Shown here: piece after piece, positions 57,146-64,000 of the stretch
Layout: each line of letters opens with the position of its first letter
Numbering within the stretch: position 1 is the first letter of the stretch
Notes under the pieces: generated by a model
Seen by the model: only the letters and a program-made list of their open reading frames with translations
The model's database searches: none
What the model was told of the DNA's origin: nothing
Made by a program: the position numbers and the translations under genes
Origin: Mycolicibacterium tusciae
GTDB taxonomy: Bacteria; Actinomycetota; Actinomycetes; Mycobacteriales; Mycobacteriaceae
Assembly (NCBI RefSeq): GCF_002086795.1
Contig: NZ_MVIM01000021.1
Span: 35,643 to 99,642, forward strand
Direction of reading: 5' to 3'
Length of the DNA stretch: 64,000 nucleotides

Positions 57146-58168
57146 GTGACCGCTTCGACGTCGAACGGTGAGGTCGCCAGGCCGGCTGCGCAGAGTCGTG
57201 CCGGGGCGCCCGAGGACCTTCGGCTCGCGCTGCGCGCGGCAACGCTGTACTACCTCGACGGCCTGACGCAGGCCGAGATCGCGGCCCGTCTCGGCGTCTC
57301 ACGCCCCACCGCGGGCCGGTTGGTGGCCAGGGCGAAGGCCAAAGGCCTCGTGCGAATCGAAGTCGTCGTACCGCCGGATCTGCGTGACAACCTGCACGCC
57401 GACGAGGAGCGCGAGCTCGAACGCTGCTTCGGCCTCACCGAGGCCGTGGTGGCCGGACACGGTGTCGACGTCGGAGCGCCCGGGCGTCCGGCCGCGTACG
57501 CGAGCGTGGGTCGCGCCGCGGCCGCACTGCTGATGCGCCGGCTCTCGCCGGAGGATGTCCTCGGATTCACCTGGGGCCCAGAGCAGGTCGCGGTGGCCAC
57601 CGGGCTGCTGCCCGGCGTCGCCAGCTGCCGGGCCGTGGTGCAGCTGGACGGCGCCATGTCCACCGCGGCCTACCAGACCGGTACCGAGCTGATCCTCAGC
57701 CGGTGCGCAGACGTGTTGCGCGCCAGCGCGATCCGGCTGCCCGCCCCCCTCTATGCTGATCCTTCGACCGTCGCATCGATGCGCAGCGACTCGGTGATCT
57801 CGCGGACGCTCGAGGCGGGCAGGCGTGCCGACGTCATGGTATTCGGCGTGGGCGCGGTTTCGACCTCCACGACGCTGTTCGAAGGCAGTTATCTGGACAC
57901 CCGCATGCTCGACGAGCTGATCTCGCTGGGCGCCGTGGGGGAGATCGGCGGACGCTTCTTCGACGCCGACGGCGCGCCCGTGGACACCGAACTGCAGCAG
58001 CGCGCGGTCTCCGTCCCGCTCGAGGACATCCGCCGCTGCCAGAAGACGCTGCTGATCTCCAGCGGCGTCACCAAGTATCCCGCCACGCTCGGCGCACTAC
58101 GCGGAAATCTGGCCAGGCTACTGGTCTGTGACATCGATTGTGCCCGTTGGCTACTGGCCCAAGCATGA
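57146..58168 (+). CDS. SorC/DeoR-family sugar-binding transcriptional regulator, 340 aa
   Basis: Helix-turn-helix near residues 30-60 (YLDGLTQAEIAARLGVSRPTAGRLVARAKAKGLVRIEV) and a SorC sugar-binding domain (LGFTWGPEQVAVATGLLP, ADVMVFGVGAVS, GRFFDADGAPVDTELQQRAVSVPLEDIRR). GTG 57146 is chosen because ATG 57110 lies in the inverted repeat. It likely senses a polyol or its phosphate and controls both directions. Confidence 0.92.
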   Translation: MTASTSNGEVARPAAQSRAGAPEDLRLALRAATLYYLDGLTQAEIAARLGVSRPTAGRLVARAKAKGLVRIEVVVPPDLRDNLHADEERELERCFGLTEAVVAGHGVDVGAPGRPAAYASVGRAAAALLMRRLSPEDVLGFTWGPEQVAVATGLLPGVASCRAVVQLDGAMSTAAYQTGTELILSRCADVLRASAIRLPAPLYADPSTVASMRSDSVISRTLEAGRRADVMVFGVGAVSTSTTLFEGSYLDTRMLDELISLGAVGEIGGRFFDADGAPVDTELQQRAVSVPLEDIRRCQKTLLISSGVTKYPATLGALRGNLARLLVCDIDCARWLLAQA

Positions 58169-58187
58169 TCCAGCGAAAGGTGATGTG

Positions 58188-59552
58188 ATGGTGAAAGCGC
58201 TCAAGCGATGGGCTGCATTGACCGCCGTGGCGGGGTTGACGCTGACGGCCGTCGGCTGTTCCGGCGCGGGCAGCCTTGGTGCCTCGGGTGATCAGGTGAC
58301 GATCGCGCTGGTGTCCAATTCTCAGATGACGGATGCCCAACAGCTGTCGTCGGATTTCGAGAAGAAGAATCCGGGCACGAAGCTGAAGTTCGTCACGCTG
58401 TCGGAGAACCAGGCGCGCGCCAAGATCACCATGTCGGCCGCGATGGGCGGCAGCGAATTCGACGTGGTCATGATCAGCAACTTCGAAACCCCGCAATGGG
58501 CGCGCGACGGCTGGCTGGTGAACCTGTCGGACTACATCGAGAACACGCCGGGATACGACCCCGACGACTTCATCCCGTCGCTGCGGGAGTCGCTGTCGTA
58601 TGAGGGCGACATGTACTCGGTGCCGTTCTATGGCGAGTCGTCGTTTCTGATGTACCGCAAGGATTTGTTCGAACAGGCCGGCATCGAGGTCAACCAGGAC
58701 CCGAACTACCAGCCGCAGTGGCAAGAGGTCGCCGACTGGGCGAGAAAGTTGAAGACCGACGACCGGGCGGGGATATGCCTGCGCGGCAAGCCGGGTTGGG
58801 GTGAGGTGCTGGCGCCACTGGACACCGTGATCAACACGTTCGGTGGCCGGTGGTTCGACGAGCAGTGGAACGCGCGGCTGGACAGCCCCGAGGTGAAGGA
58901 AGCTGTCAACTTCTATGTCGACACACTCAACAGCGCGGGCGAACTCGGAGCGTCGTCGACGGGATTCCAGGAGTGCGCCAACCTGTTCGGTCAGGGCCAG
59001 ACGGCCATGTGGTACGACGCGACGTCGGCCGTTTCGGTACTCGAGGACCCAAAGTCCTATCCGGAACTGCAGGGCAAGATCGGTTACCTGCCCGCCCCCA
59101 TCGTCGTCAAGCCGAACTCGGGGTGGCTCTACACCTGGTCGCTGGGAATTCCGAAGGGAGCGAAGAACCCCGACGGCGCGTGGAAGTTCATCTCATGGAT
59201 GACCAGCAAGGAATACCTGAGAATGGTTGGCGAGAAACTCGGCTGGGCACGCGTGCCACCGGGTAGCAGGACGTCGACCTACACGGAATTGCCGGAATAC
59301 GAGGCGATTTCGAAGGCATACGGCCCATTGACGTTGCAGTCGATCAGGAACGCGACGCCGAATGACCCGACGGTGAAACCTGTTCCTTACACCGGCGTGC
59401 AGTTCGTCGGGATCCCCGAGTTCCAGGATCTCGGGACGAGAGTGAGCCAGCAGATCAGCGCCGCAATCGCCGGACAGAAGTCGGTCGAAGACGCGCTCGC
59501 ACAATCACAGGAATACGCCGAAGTCGTCGGCCGCACATATCAGGAGAAGTGA
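58188..59552 (+). CDS. ABC sugar transporter, solute-binding lipoprotein, 454 aa
   Basis: Lipoprotein signal (RWAALTAVAGLTLTAVGCSGAG, lipobox Cys), then MalE-type binding protein: TIALVSNSQMTDAQQLSSDFEKKNPGTKLKFVTLSENQ, EFDVVMISNFETPQWARDGWLVNLSDYI and DGAWKFISWMTSKEYLRM. Cluster with polyol dehydrogenases marks it as a polyol-binding protein (SmoE-like). ATG 58188 follows gaaagg. Confidence 0.94.
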   Translation: MVKALKRWAALTAVAGLTLTAVGCSGAGSLGASGDQVTIALVSNSQMTDAQQLSSDFEKKNPGTKLKFVTLSENQARAKITMSAAMGGSEFDVVMISNFETPQWARDGWLVNLSDYIENTPGYDPDDFIPSLRESLSYEGDMYSVPFYGESSFLMYRKDLFEQAGIEVNQDPNYQPQWQEVADWARKLKTDDRAGICLRGKPGWGEVLAPLDTVINTFGGRWFDEQWNARLDSPEVKEAVNFYVDTLNSAGELGASSTGFQECANLFGQGQTAMWYDATSAVSVLEDPKSYPELQGKIGYLPAPIVVKPNSGWLYTWSLGIPKGAKNPDGAWKFISWMTSKEYLRMVGEKLGWARVPPGSRTSTYTELPEYEAISKAYGPLTLQSIRNATPNDPTVKPVPYTGVQFVGIPEFQDLGTRVSQQISAAIAGQKSVEDALAQSQEYAEVVGRTYQEK

Positions 59553-60526
59553 TGACCGTTACCGCTGATGCCGCGGCCGAGGCCGACGAAAGGGCCGTGG
59601 CCGAGAGAGTTCGAAAAATTCGGGAGGCCCAAGACGTCGGCGTGAGCCGCGCCGAGGGTTGGCGGCGGCGCGGGCCGTTGCTTCCCGCCCTGATCTTCAT
59701 GATCGCCGTCACGCAGATCCCGTTCCTGCTCACGCTCTACTACTCGACACTGTCGTGGAACCTGGTGCGTCCCGGCTCACGGCAGTTCGTCGGCCTGCAG
59801 AACTACATCGCCGTCGCCAAGGACAGCCAATTCTGGTCGGTCGCCCTCAACACCGTCATTCTCATCGTCGTCGTGGTATTGATCTCGGCGTTCTTCGGCC
59901 TGTTACTCGCGTTGCTCTTGGACAGGGCATTTCTCGGACGCGGCGTGGTCCGAACCCTGTTGATAACGCCGTTTCTCGTCACACCCGTTGCGGCAGCATT
60001 GATCTGGAAGACCACCATCCTCGACGCCACAAACGGCATCCTCAACTGGCTGCTGTCGCTGGTGGGCATAGGGCCGGTCGACTGGATCGGCCAGTTCCCG
60101 CTCACCATGGTGATGGTTGTCCTGATCTGGCAGTGGACGCCGTTCATGATGTTGTTGATCCTCGCCGGCCTCCAGTCGATGCCTCGCGACATCCTGGAGG
60201 CCGGTCGAGTCGACGGTGCGGGCGCGTTCCAACTCTTCCGCGAGTTGACGCTGTCCCACCTTCGACGCTTCATCGAGTTGGGCGTGGTGCTCGGCGCGAT
60301 CTATCTGGTCAACACCTTCGACACCATCTACATGTTGACCCAGGGTGGTCCGGGTATCGCCAGTGCGAACCTGCCGTTCTACATCTATCAGCGCGCGTTC
60401 CTCGGCTTCGACATGGGCGAGGCCGCGGCGATGGGTGTGGTGGTGGTGATCTTCACGATCATCATCGCGAACTTCGCGCTTCGACTGATCTTCAAATCGT
60501 TCACCGGCAAGGAAGAGGCAGCCTGA
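59552..60526 (+). CDS. ABC sugar transporter permease (MalF type), 324 aa
   Basis: Six segments with the permease EAA loop DILEAGRVDGAGAFQLFRELTLSHLRRFIEL near 210; MPFFLLTLYYSTLSWNLVRPG start region reads PFLLTLYYSTLSWNLV. ATG 59552 overlaps the binding-protein stop (TGATG). Partner of the next permease. Confidence 0.94.
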   Translation: MTVTADAAAEADERAVAERVRKIREAQDVGVSRAEGWRRRGPLLPALIFMIAVTQIPFLLTLYYSTLSWNLVRPGSRQFVGLQNYIAVAKDSQFWSVALNTVILIVVVVLISAFFGLLLALLLDRAFLGRGVVRTLLITPFLVTPVAAALIWKTTILDATNGILNWLLSLVGIGPVDWIGQFPLTMVMVVLIWQWTPFMMLLILAGLQSMPRDILEAGRVDGAGAFQLFRELTLSHLRRFIELGVVLGAIYLVNTFDTIYMLTQGGPGIASANLPFYIYQRAFLGFDMGEAAAMGVVVVIFTIIIANFALRLIFKSFTGKEEAA

Positions 60527-61395
60527 TGACGACGACAATTGAGAAGGACACGGCCACCGCGACTTCGGCCGCACCGTCAAAGAAGAAGTCCCGGAAGTTC
60601 AGCCCATGGGGTGTAGTGGCATGGATCGTTGGACTCGGCTTCTTCTTCCCGGTTTTCTGGATGGTGTTGACCGCCTTCAAATCCGAGGCCGATGCGGCGA
60701 CGAGTCCGCCTAAGCTCTTCTTCACCCCTACGCTGGACCAATTCAACGCGGTATTCGAACAGGGTATCGGCCCGGCTTTTTTGAACTCGCTGTTCGCCAC
60801 CGGGATCTCGACGCTGTTGGTATTGCTACTCGGTGTGCCTGCCGCGTTCGCGCTGTCGTTGCGTCCGGTGAAAAAGACGCAGGACGCACTGTTCTTCTTC
60901 ATGAGCACCAAGATGCTGCCGATCGTCGCGGTGATCCTGCCGCTGTACGTGATCGTTTCCAACATCGGTCTGCTGGACAACATCTGGGCGCTGGTCATTC
61001 TCTACACGGCGATGAACCTGCCGATCGCGGTGTGGATGATGAGGTCATTCTTCCTGGAGGTGCCCGGTGAACTGCTCGAGGCGGCCAGCCTGGATGGCGC
61101 AAGCCTGTGGCGGTCGGTGCGCGAGGTCATCTTGCCGCTGGTCTCGCCCGGCATCGCCGCTACCGCGCTGATCTGTGTGATTTTCGCCTGGAACGAGTTC
61201 TTCTTCGCGGTGAACCTGACCGCGGTTAACGCTCAGACCATGCCGGTGTACCTGGTCGGCTTCATCGCCGGTCAGGGTCAGTACTGGGCCGTGTTGTCGG
61301 CGGCCGCAACCATGGCTGCGCTTCCCGTGGTCCTGTGCGGGTGGGTCGCCCAGAACAAGCTGGTGCGCGGACTTTCGTTCGGCGCGATCAAGTAA
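60526..61395 (+). CDS. ABC sugar transporter permease (MalG type), 289 aa
   Basis: Six segments; EAA loop ELLEAASLDGASLWRSVREVILPLVSPGI near 185; KMLPIVAVILPLYVIVSN and FAWNEFFFAVNLT are typical of MalG/SmoG permeases. The N-terminus is a Lys/Ser-rich tail. Overlaps the previous stop (TGATG). Confidence 0.94.
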   Translation: MTTTIEKDTATATSAAPSKKKSRKFSPWGVVAWIVGLGFFFPVFWMVLTAFKSEADAATSPPKLFFTPTLDQFNAVFEQGIGPAFLNSLFATGISTLLVLLLGVPAAFALSLRPVKKTQDALFFFMSTKMLPIVAVILPLYVIVSNIGLLDNIWALVILYTAMNLPIAVWMMRSFFLEVPGELLEAASLDGASLWRSVREVILPLVSPGIAATALICVIFAWNEFFFAVNLTAVNAQTMPVYLVGFIAGQGQYWAVLSAAATMAALPVVLCGWVAQNKLVRGLSFGAIK

Positions 61396-61423
61396 CCGTC
61401 AAAAAGCAACCAGGAGAAGATCA

Positions 61424-62503
61424 ATGGCATCGATCACCTACAAGAACGCGTCGTGCATCTACCCGGGCTCCGACAAGCTCGCGGTGGACTCGCTCAACCT
61501 CGACATCTCCGACGGCGAGTTCGTCGTGCTGGTCGGTCCTTCGGGTTCGGGCAAGAGCACCGCGCTGCGCATGCTCGCCGGACTCGAGGACATCGACGAG
61601 GGCCACATCGAGATCGGCGGCAAGAACATGGTCGGCGTGCCGTCCAAGGACCGCGATATCGCGATGGTGTTCCAGAACTACGCGCTGTACCCGAACAAGA
61701 CCGTCGCCGAGAACATGGGTTTCGCGCTGAAGCTGCGCGGCGTGTCCGCCGACGAGCGTCGCAAGAAGGTCGAGGAAGCGGCGAAGATCCTGGATCTGAC
61801 CGAGTTCCTGGACCGCAAACCGGCCAAGCTGTCCGGCGGTCAGCGGCAGCGCGTCGCGATGGGCCGCGCCATCGTGCGTGAGCCACAAGTGTTTTGCATG
61901 GACGAGCCGCTGTCGAATCTCGACGCCAAACTCCGGGTGCAAACGCGCACCCAGATCGCGGCGCTGCAAAGGCGTCTGGGCACCACCACCGTCTACGTCA
62001 CGCACGATCAGGTCGAGGCGATGACGATGGGCGACCGGGTTGCCGTACTGCGGTTCGGCAAGCTGCAGCAGTTCGCATCGCCGAACGAGCTCTATGACCG
62101 GCCGGCCAACGCCTTCGTCGCAGGCTTCATCGGTTCACCCGCAATGAACCTCGTGACGCTGCCCGTCGCGGCCGAAGGCGTCAAGATCGGTGATTCCGTA
62201 TTGGAACTCGAGCGTGACGATCTGACCAAGCTGAGCGACGCGGGCCTATCGGAGGTCACTTTCGGTATCCGGCCCGAACAGCTCGAGATCTCCGAGTCCG
62301 ACGGCGTCGAGGTCGTGGTCGACCTGGTCGAGGATCTCGGCAGTGAGGCGTATGTGTACACGCACGCAGGTTCGGGCGTGGAACTCGTCGCGCGGTGCAA
62401 CCCACGCACGGCGCCCAGGCTGGCCGACACGGTGCGACTGCGTAAGAACCCCGAAGGCGCGGTGCATCTGTTCGACCCCGAGTCTGGTGAGCGCCTGAAT
62501 TAG
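61424..62503 (+). CDS. ABC sugar transporter ATPase (SmoK/UgpC type), 359 aa
   Basis: Walker A LVGPSGSGKSTALRMLAG near 35, signature LSGGQRQRVAMGRAIV near 135, Walker B VFCMDEPLSNLDAKLR near 157, H-loop VYVTHDQVEAMTM, and a C-terminal OB-type regulatory domain. Follows the permeases by 28 bases with caggagaag before the ATG. Confidence 0.95.
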   Translation: MASITYKNASCIYPGSDKLAVDSLNLDISDGEFVVLVGPSGSGKSTALRMLAGLEDIDEGHIEIGGKNMVGVPSKDRDIAMVFQNYALYPNKTVAENMGFALKLRGVSADERRKKVEEAAKILDLTEFLDRKPAKLSGGQRQRVAMGRAIVREPQVFCMDEPLSNLDAKLRVQTRTQIAALQRRLGTTTVYVTHDQVEAMTMGDRVAVLRFGKLQQFASPNELYDRPANAFVAGFIGSPAMNLVTLPVAAEGVKIGDSVLELERDDLTKLSDAGLSEVTFGIRPEQLEISESDGVEVVVDLVEDLGSEAYVYTHAGSGVELVARCNPRTAPRLADTVRLRKNPEGAVHLFDPESGERLN

Positions 62504-62504
62504 C

Positions 62505-63800
62505 ATGCGTGCGCCGTCCGGCGGGCAGGAGCGGAGCGACCGGGGATTAACCCAGTTCCGGCTCCGGGCACCGACTCCCGGTCTGCTGGGGCTCCCGTGG
62601 GACCGGCCGCTTCACGACTGGACGGTTCCCGACGTTCCGTTGCGCGACATCGCGGTGGGGCCCAGCCGTCACCTGGTGAAGTTCGTCGACGCCGACGGTG
62701 CGCTGTGGGCGGTCAAGGACATGCCGCCGCGGATCGCGGCCAAAGAGTACGGCATCCTGCGGCGGCTCGAGGAGATGGGCCTGCCCGCGGTGCGTCCCGC
62801 CGGTGTGGTGGTGCAGCCCGAATTCGACACCGCGATCCTGGTTACCCGCTATCTCGAAGGGTCTTGGCAGTATCGCCGGTTGTTCATGCGGCTGCCGCCG
62901 GACCAACCGAAACATCGTGCGCGGCTGCTGGACGGAATGGCCGGTCTTCTGGTGGAACTGCACCGGCACGGTGTGTTCTGGGGTGACTGCTCGCTGGCGA
63001 ACACATTGTTCTCCCGCGACGGGCAGCTGCTGCAGGCGTGGCTGGTCGACGCTGAAACCTCGGAAGTCCACCCGAGTTTGAGTAGGGGACAACGCGAGCA
63101 CGACCTCGACATCATGGTCGAGAACGTCGCGATGGGAATGGTCGACCTTGCCGAGCGGCTTGGACAGACGGCCCTGGAGGACGTGCTGATCTCCGAGGTC
63201 CAGGACACCAGGGCTCGCTATGACATGCTGTGGGACGCACTGCACGCCGAGCCCGTCTTCGGGTTCACCGATCGCTACCGCGTCGAGGGGACGGTGCGGA
63301 AACTGAACGACCTCGGCTTCGCGGTCGACGAAGTGTCGCTGCAGCCGATCGAGGCGGGCAAGCTCAAACTCCGTGTTGCTGTGGGTGATCGGCGCTACCA
63401 TGCGCAACGTCTGCAGGAGCTCGCGGGACTGGATGTGGGCGAGGGGCAGGCCCAGATCTTGCTTGGCGATCTGCTCGCGTATCAGGCGCAGTTGTGCCGG
63501 GAGGAGGGCCACGAAGTCGACGAGCGCACCGCCGCAAGGTTGTGGGTCATCGAAGTGTTGACCCCGTACGAGCGGCTGGCCCACGACGTCGTCGGCAACA
63601 AGGGCACCCCGATCCAGGCGTACTGCGATCTGCTCGAAGTCCGCTGGCTGCTGAGCGAACGGGCGGGTCACGATGTGGGCACCAACGCAGCGCTCGCCGC
63701 GCTACATGGGGACGTGATCCCCACTGACTCGGCGGCAAAGGTGGCGGTCGCCGAGACGCCGACGGAGCCTTTTGAGGTGCTGGCGATCGACGACGATTGA
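62505..63800 (+). CDS. DUF4032 protein kinase-like protein, 431 aa
   Basis: A kinase-like N-lobe and catalytic loop: LWAVKDMPPRIAAKEYGILRRLEEMGLPAVRPAGV with a candidate ATP Lys, then LHRHGVFWGDCSLANTLFSRDGQLLQAWLVDAETSEVHP where GDCSLAN and VDAET stand for the HxD and DFG regions. DUF4032 plus an extra C-terminal domain of about 160 residues (a family often listed as lipopolysaccharide-kinase-like). It starts one base after the ATPase gene, so it is in the polyol transport operon; a polyol or sugar kinase role is inference. Confidence 0.8.
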   Translation: MRAPSGGQERSDRGLTQFRLRAPTPGLLGLPWDRPLHDWTVPDVPLRDIAVGPSRHLVKFVDADGALWAVKDMPPRIAAKEYGILRRLEEMGLPAVRPAGVVVQPEFDTAILVTRYLEGSWQYRRLFMRLPPDQPKHRARLLDGMAGLLVELHRHGVFWGDCSLANTLFSRDGQLLQAWLVDAETSEVHPSLSRGQREHDLDIMVENVAMGMVDLAERLGQTALEDVLISEVQDTRARYDMLWDALHAEPVFGFTDRYRVEGTVRKLNDLGFAVDEVSLQPIEAGKLKLRVAVGDRRYHAQRLQELAGLDVGEGQAQILLGDLLAYQAQLCREEGHEVDERTAARLWVIEVLTPYERLAHDVVGNKGTPIQAYCDLLEVRWLLSERAGHDVGTNAALAALHGDVIPTDSAAKVAVAETPTEPFEVLAIDDD

Positions 63801-63806
63801 GCGACA

Positions 63807-63829
63807 TTCGAGCGACAATGTCGCTCGAA
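63807..63829 (+). terminator. Palindrome at the end of the polyol operon
   Basis: TTCGAGCGACA (63807-63817) and its exact reverse complement (63819-63829) flank one base. It follows the operon's last stop by 6 bases, as a terminator would. No T-tract follows, and an extra direct copy of GAGCGACA lies at 63799-63806. Confidence 0.5.
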
Positions 63830-63853
63830 TTCGATTGCATGACAACGCTTTAG

Positions 63854-63897
63854 GTTCTTAGAGATCTCTTCGGAAATTTTCTAGAGAGTTCTTAGAG
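63854..63897. repeat. Direct repeat GTTCTTAGAG, two copies 34 bases apart
   Basis: Exact copies at 63854-63863 and 63888-63897 in an AT-rich stretch just upstream of the SOS box. They may be regulator sites or part of the promoter region of the gene beyond the edge. Confidence 0.4.
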
Positions 63898-63898
63898 T

Positions 63899-63914
63899 TC
63901 GAACCTATGTTCGA
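63899..63914 (+). promoter_or_regulatory. Perfect LexA (SOS) box
   Basis: TCGAAC-ctat-GTTCGA matches the mycobacterial/Bacillus-type LexA consensus without mismatch. A ribosome site gaaggag (63981-63987) and an ATG at 63994 or 63975 follow, so the controlled gene probably begins at the window edge. Confidence 0.85.
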
Positions 63915-64000
63915 GACATGAGTGCTCCACTGACTCAAACTTCTTGTCATGTTCGTCGGGTTAAGACTGGCGGCATGTCAGAAGGAGTGTCAGATGACGA

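Overview
The window looks like chromosome of a high-GC actinobacterium, most likely a Mycobacteriaceae member (Mycolicibacterium type). The strongest evidence is a SigK/RskA locus with the gene order known from mycobacteria (FAD oxidoreductase, DUF1365, UfaA1-like methyltransferase, DUF1295, sigK, rskA). A mycobacterial-type Ku with a Lys/Ala/Pro tail, an ArsC/CadI-type arsenic cluster, a CIRCE element, a canonical mycobacterial SOS box and many GTG starts agree with this. No rRNA genes, insertion sequences or CRISPR arrays were seen. One tRNA gene, tRNA-Arg(CCT), is present.

Region 1 (1 to about 11.3 kb) is a metal and cell-envelope accessory block. It holds a TlpA-like thioredoxin lipoprotein cut by the left edge, a 57-residue membrane peptide, an exported HxH protein with a methyltransferase, a CopC-CopD fusion, a solitary BlaI/CopY-family repressor, a peptidoglycan amidase, an Lgt copy, a multi-pass membrane protein with a divergent TetR regulator, and a frame-damaged RipD-like NlpC/P60 gene. 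Four inverted repeats with the same geometry (C/G/T-TAC, 11 bases, GTAG) precede four of these transcription units, including blaI itself, so they probably form one regulon.

Region 2 (12.5 to 18.6 kb) is arsenic plus organomercury resistance: arsR divergent from arsI (C-As lyase/CadI), a DinB-like gene, a second arsR, an aquaporin, two arsC genes (the first frameshifted near its end), then merR, a thioredoxin-fold gene, merB and a His-tailed membrane protein. No Acr3/ArsB and no MerA are present.

Region 3 (19.4 to 23.1 kb) is lower in GC and defence-like: a Doc/ribbon-helix-helix toxin-antitoxin pair with a perfect palindrome and a 12-bp tandem repeat upstream, a protein with a HEPN-type RNxxxH motif, and a convergent AlbA_2/Schlafen-type protein.

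Region 4 (23.5 to 64 kb) reads as ordinary chromosome. It includes an S4 RNA-binding protein, a cyclase/NB-ARC/LuxR giant regulator, Hsp20 under a CIRCE element, a thiolase/carotenoid-oxygenase/HxlR operon, a GAF-ANTAR regulator, a cytochrome-oxidase-III/IV-like trio, a YbdK ligase, the SigK operon with a visible SigK-type promoter, MntH with a DtxR-type box, small secreted proteins, a reductase/SDR pair, an O-methyltransferase with a divergent TetR, and Ku. It ends with a complete polyol (mannitol/sorbitol-type) system: a SorC regulator and ABC importer facing a sorbitol-type dehydrogenase, a mannitol dehydrogenase and a PfkB kinase, which together would take polyols to fructose and fructose phosphate. 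A perfect LexA box lies 86 bp from the right edge, so an SOS gene probably starts just beyond the window.
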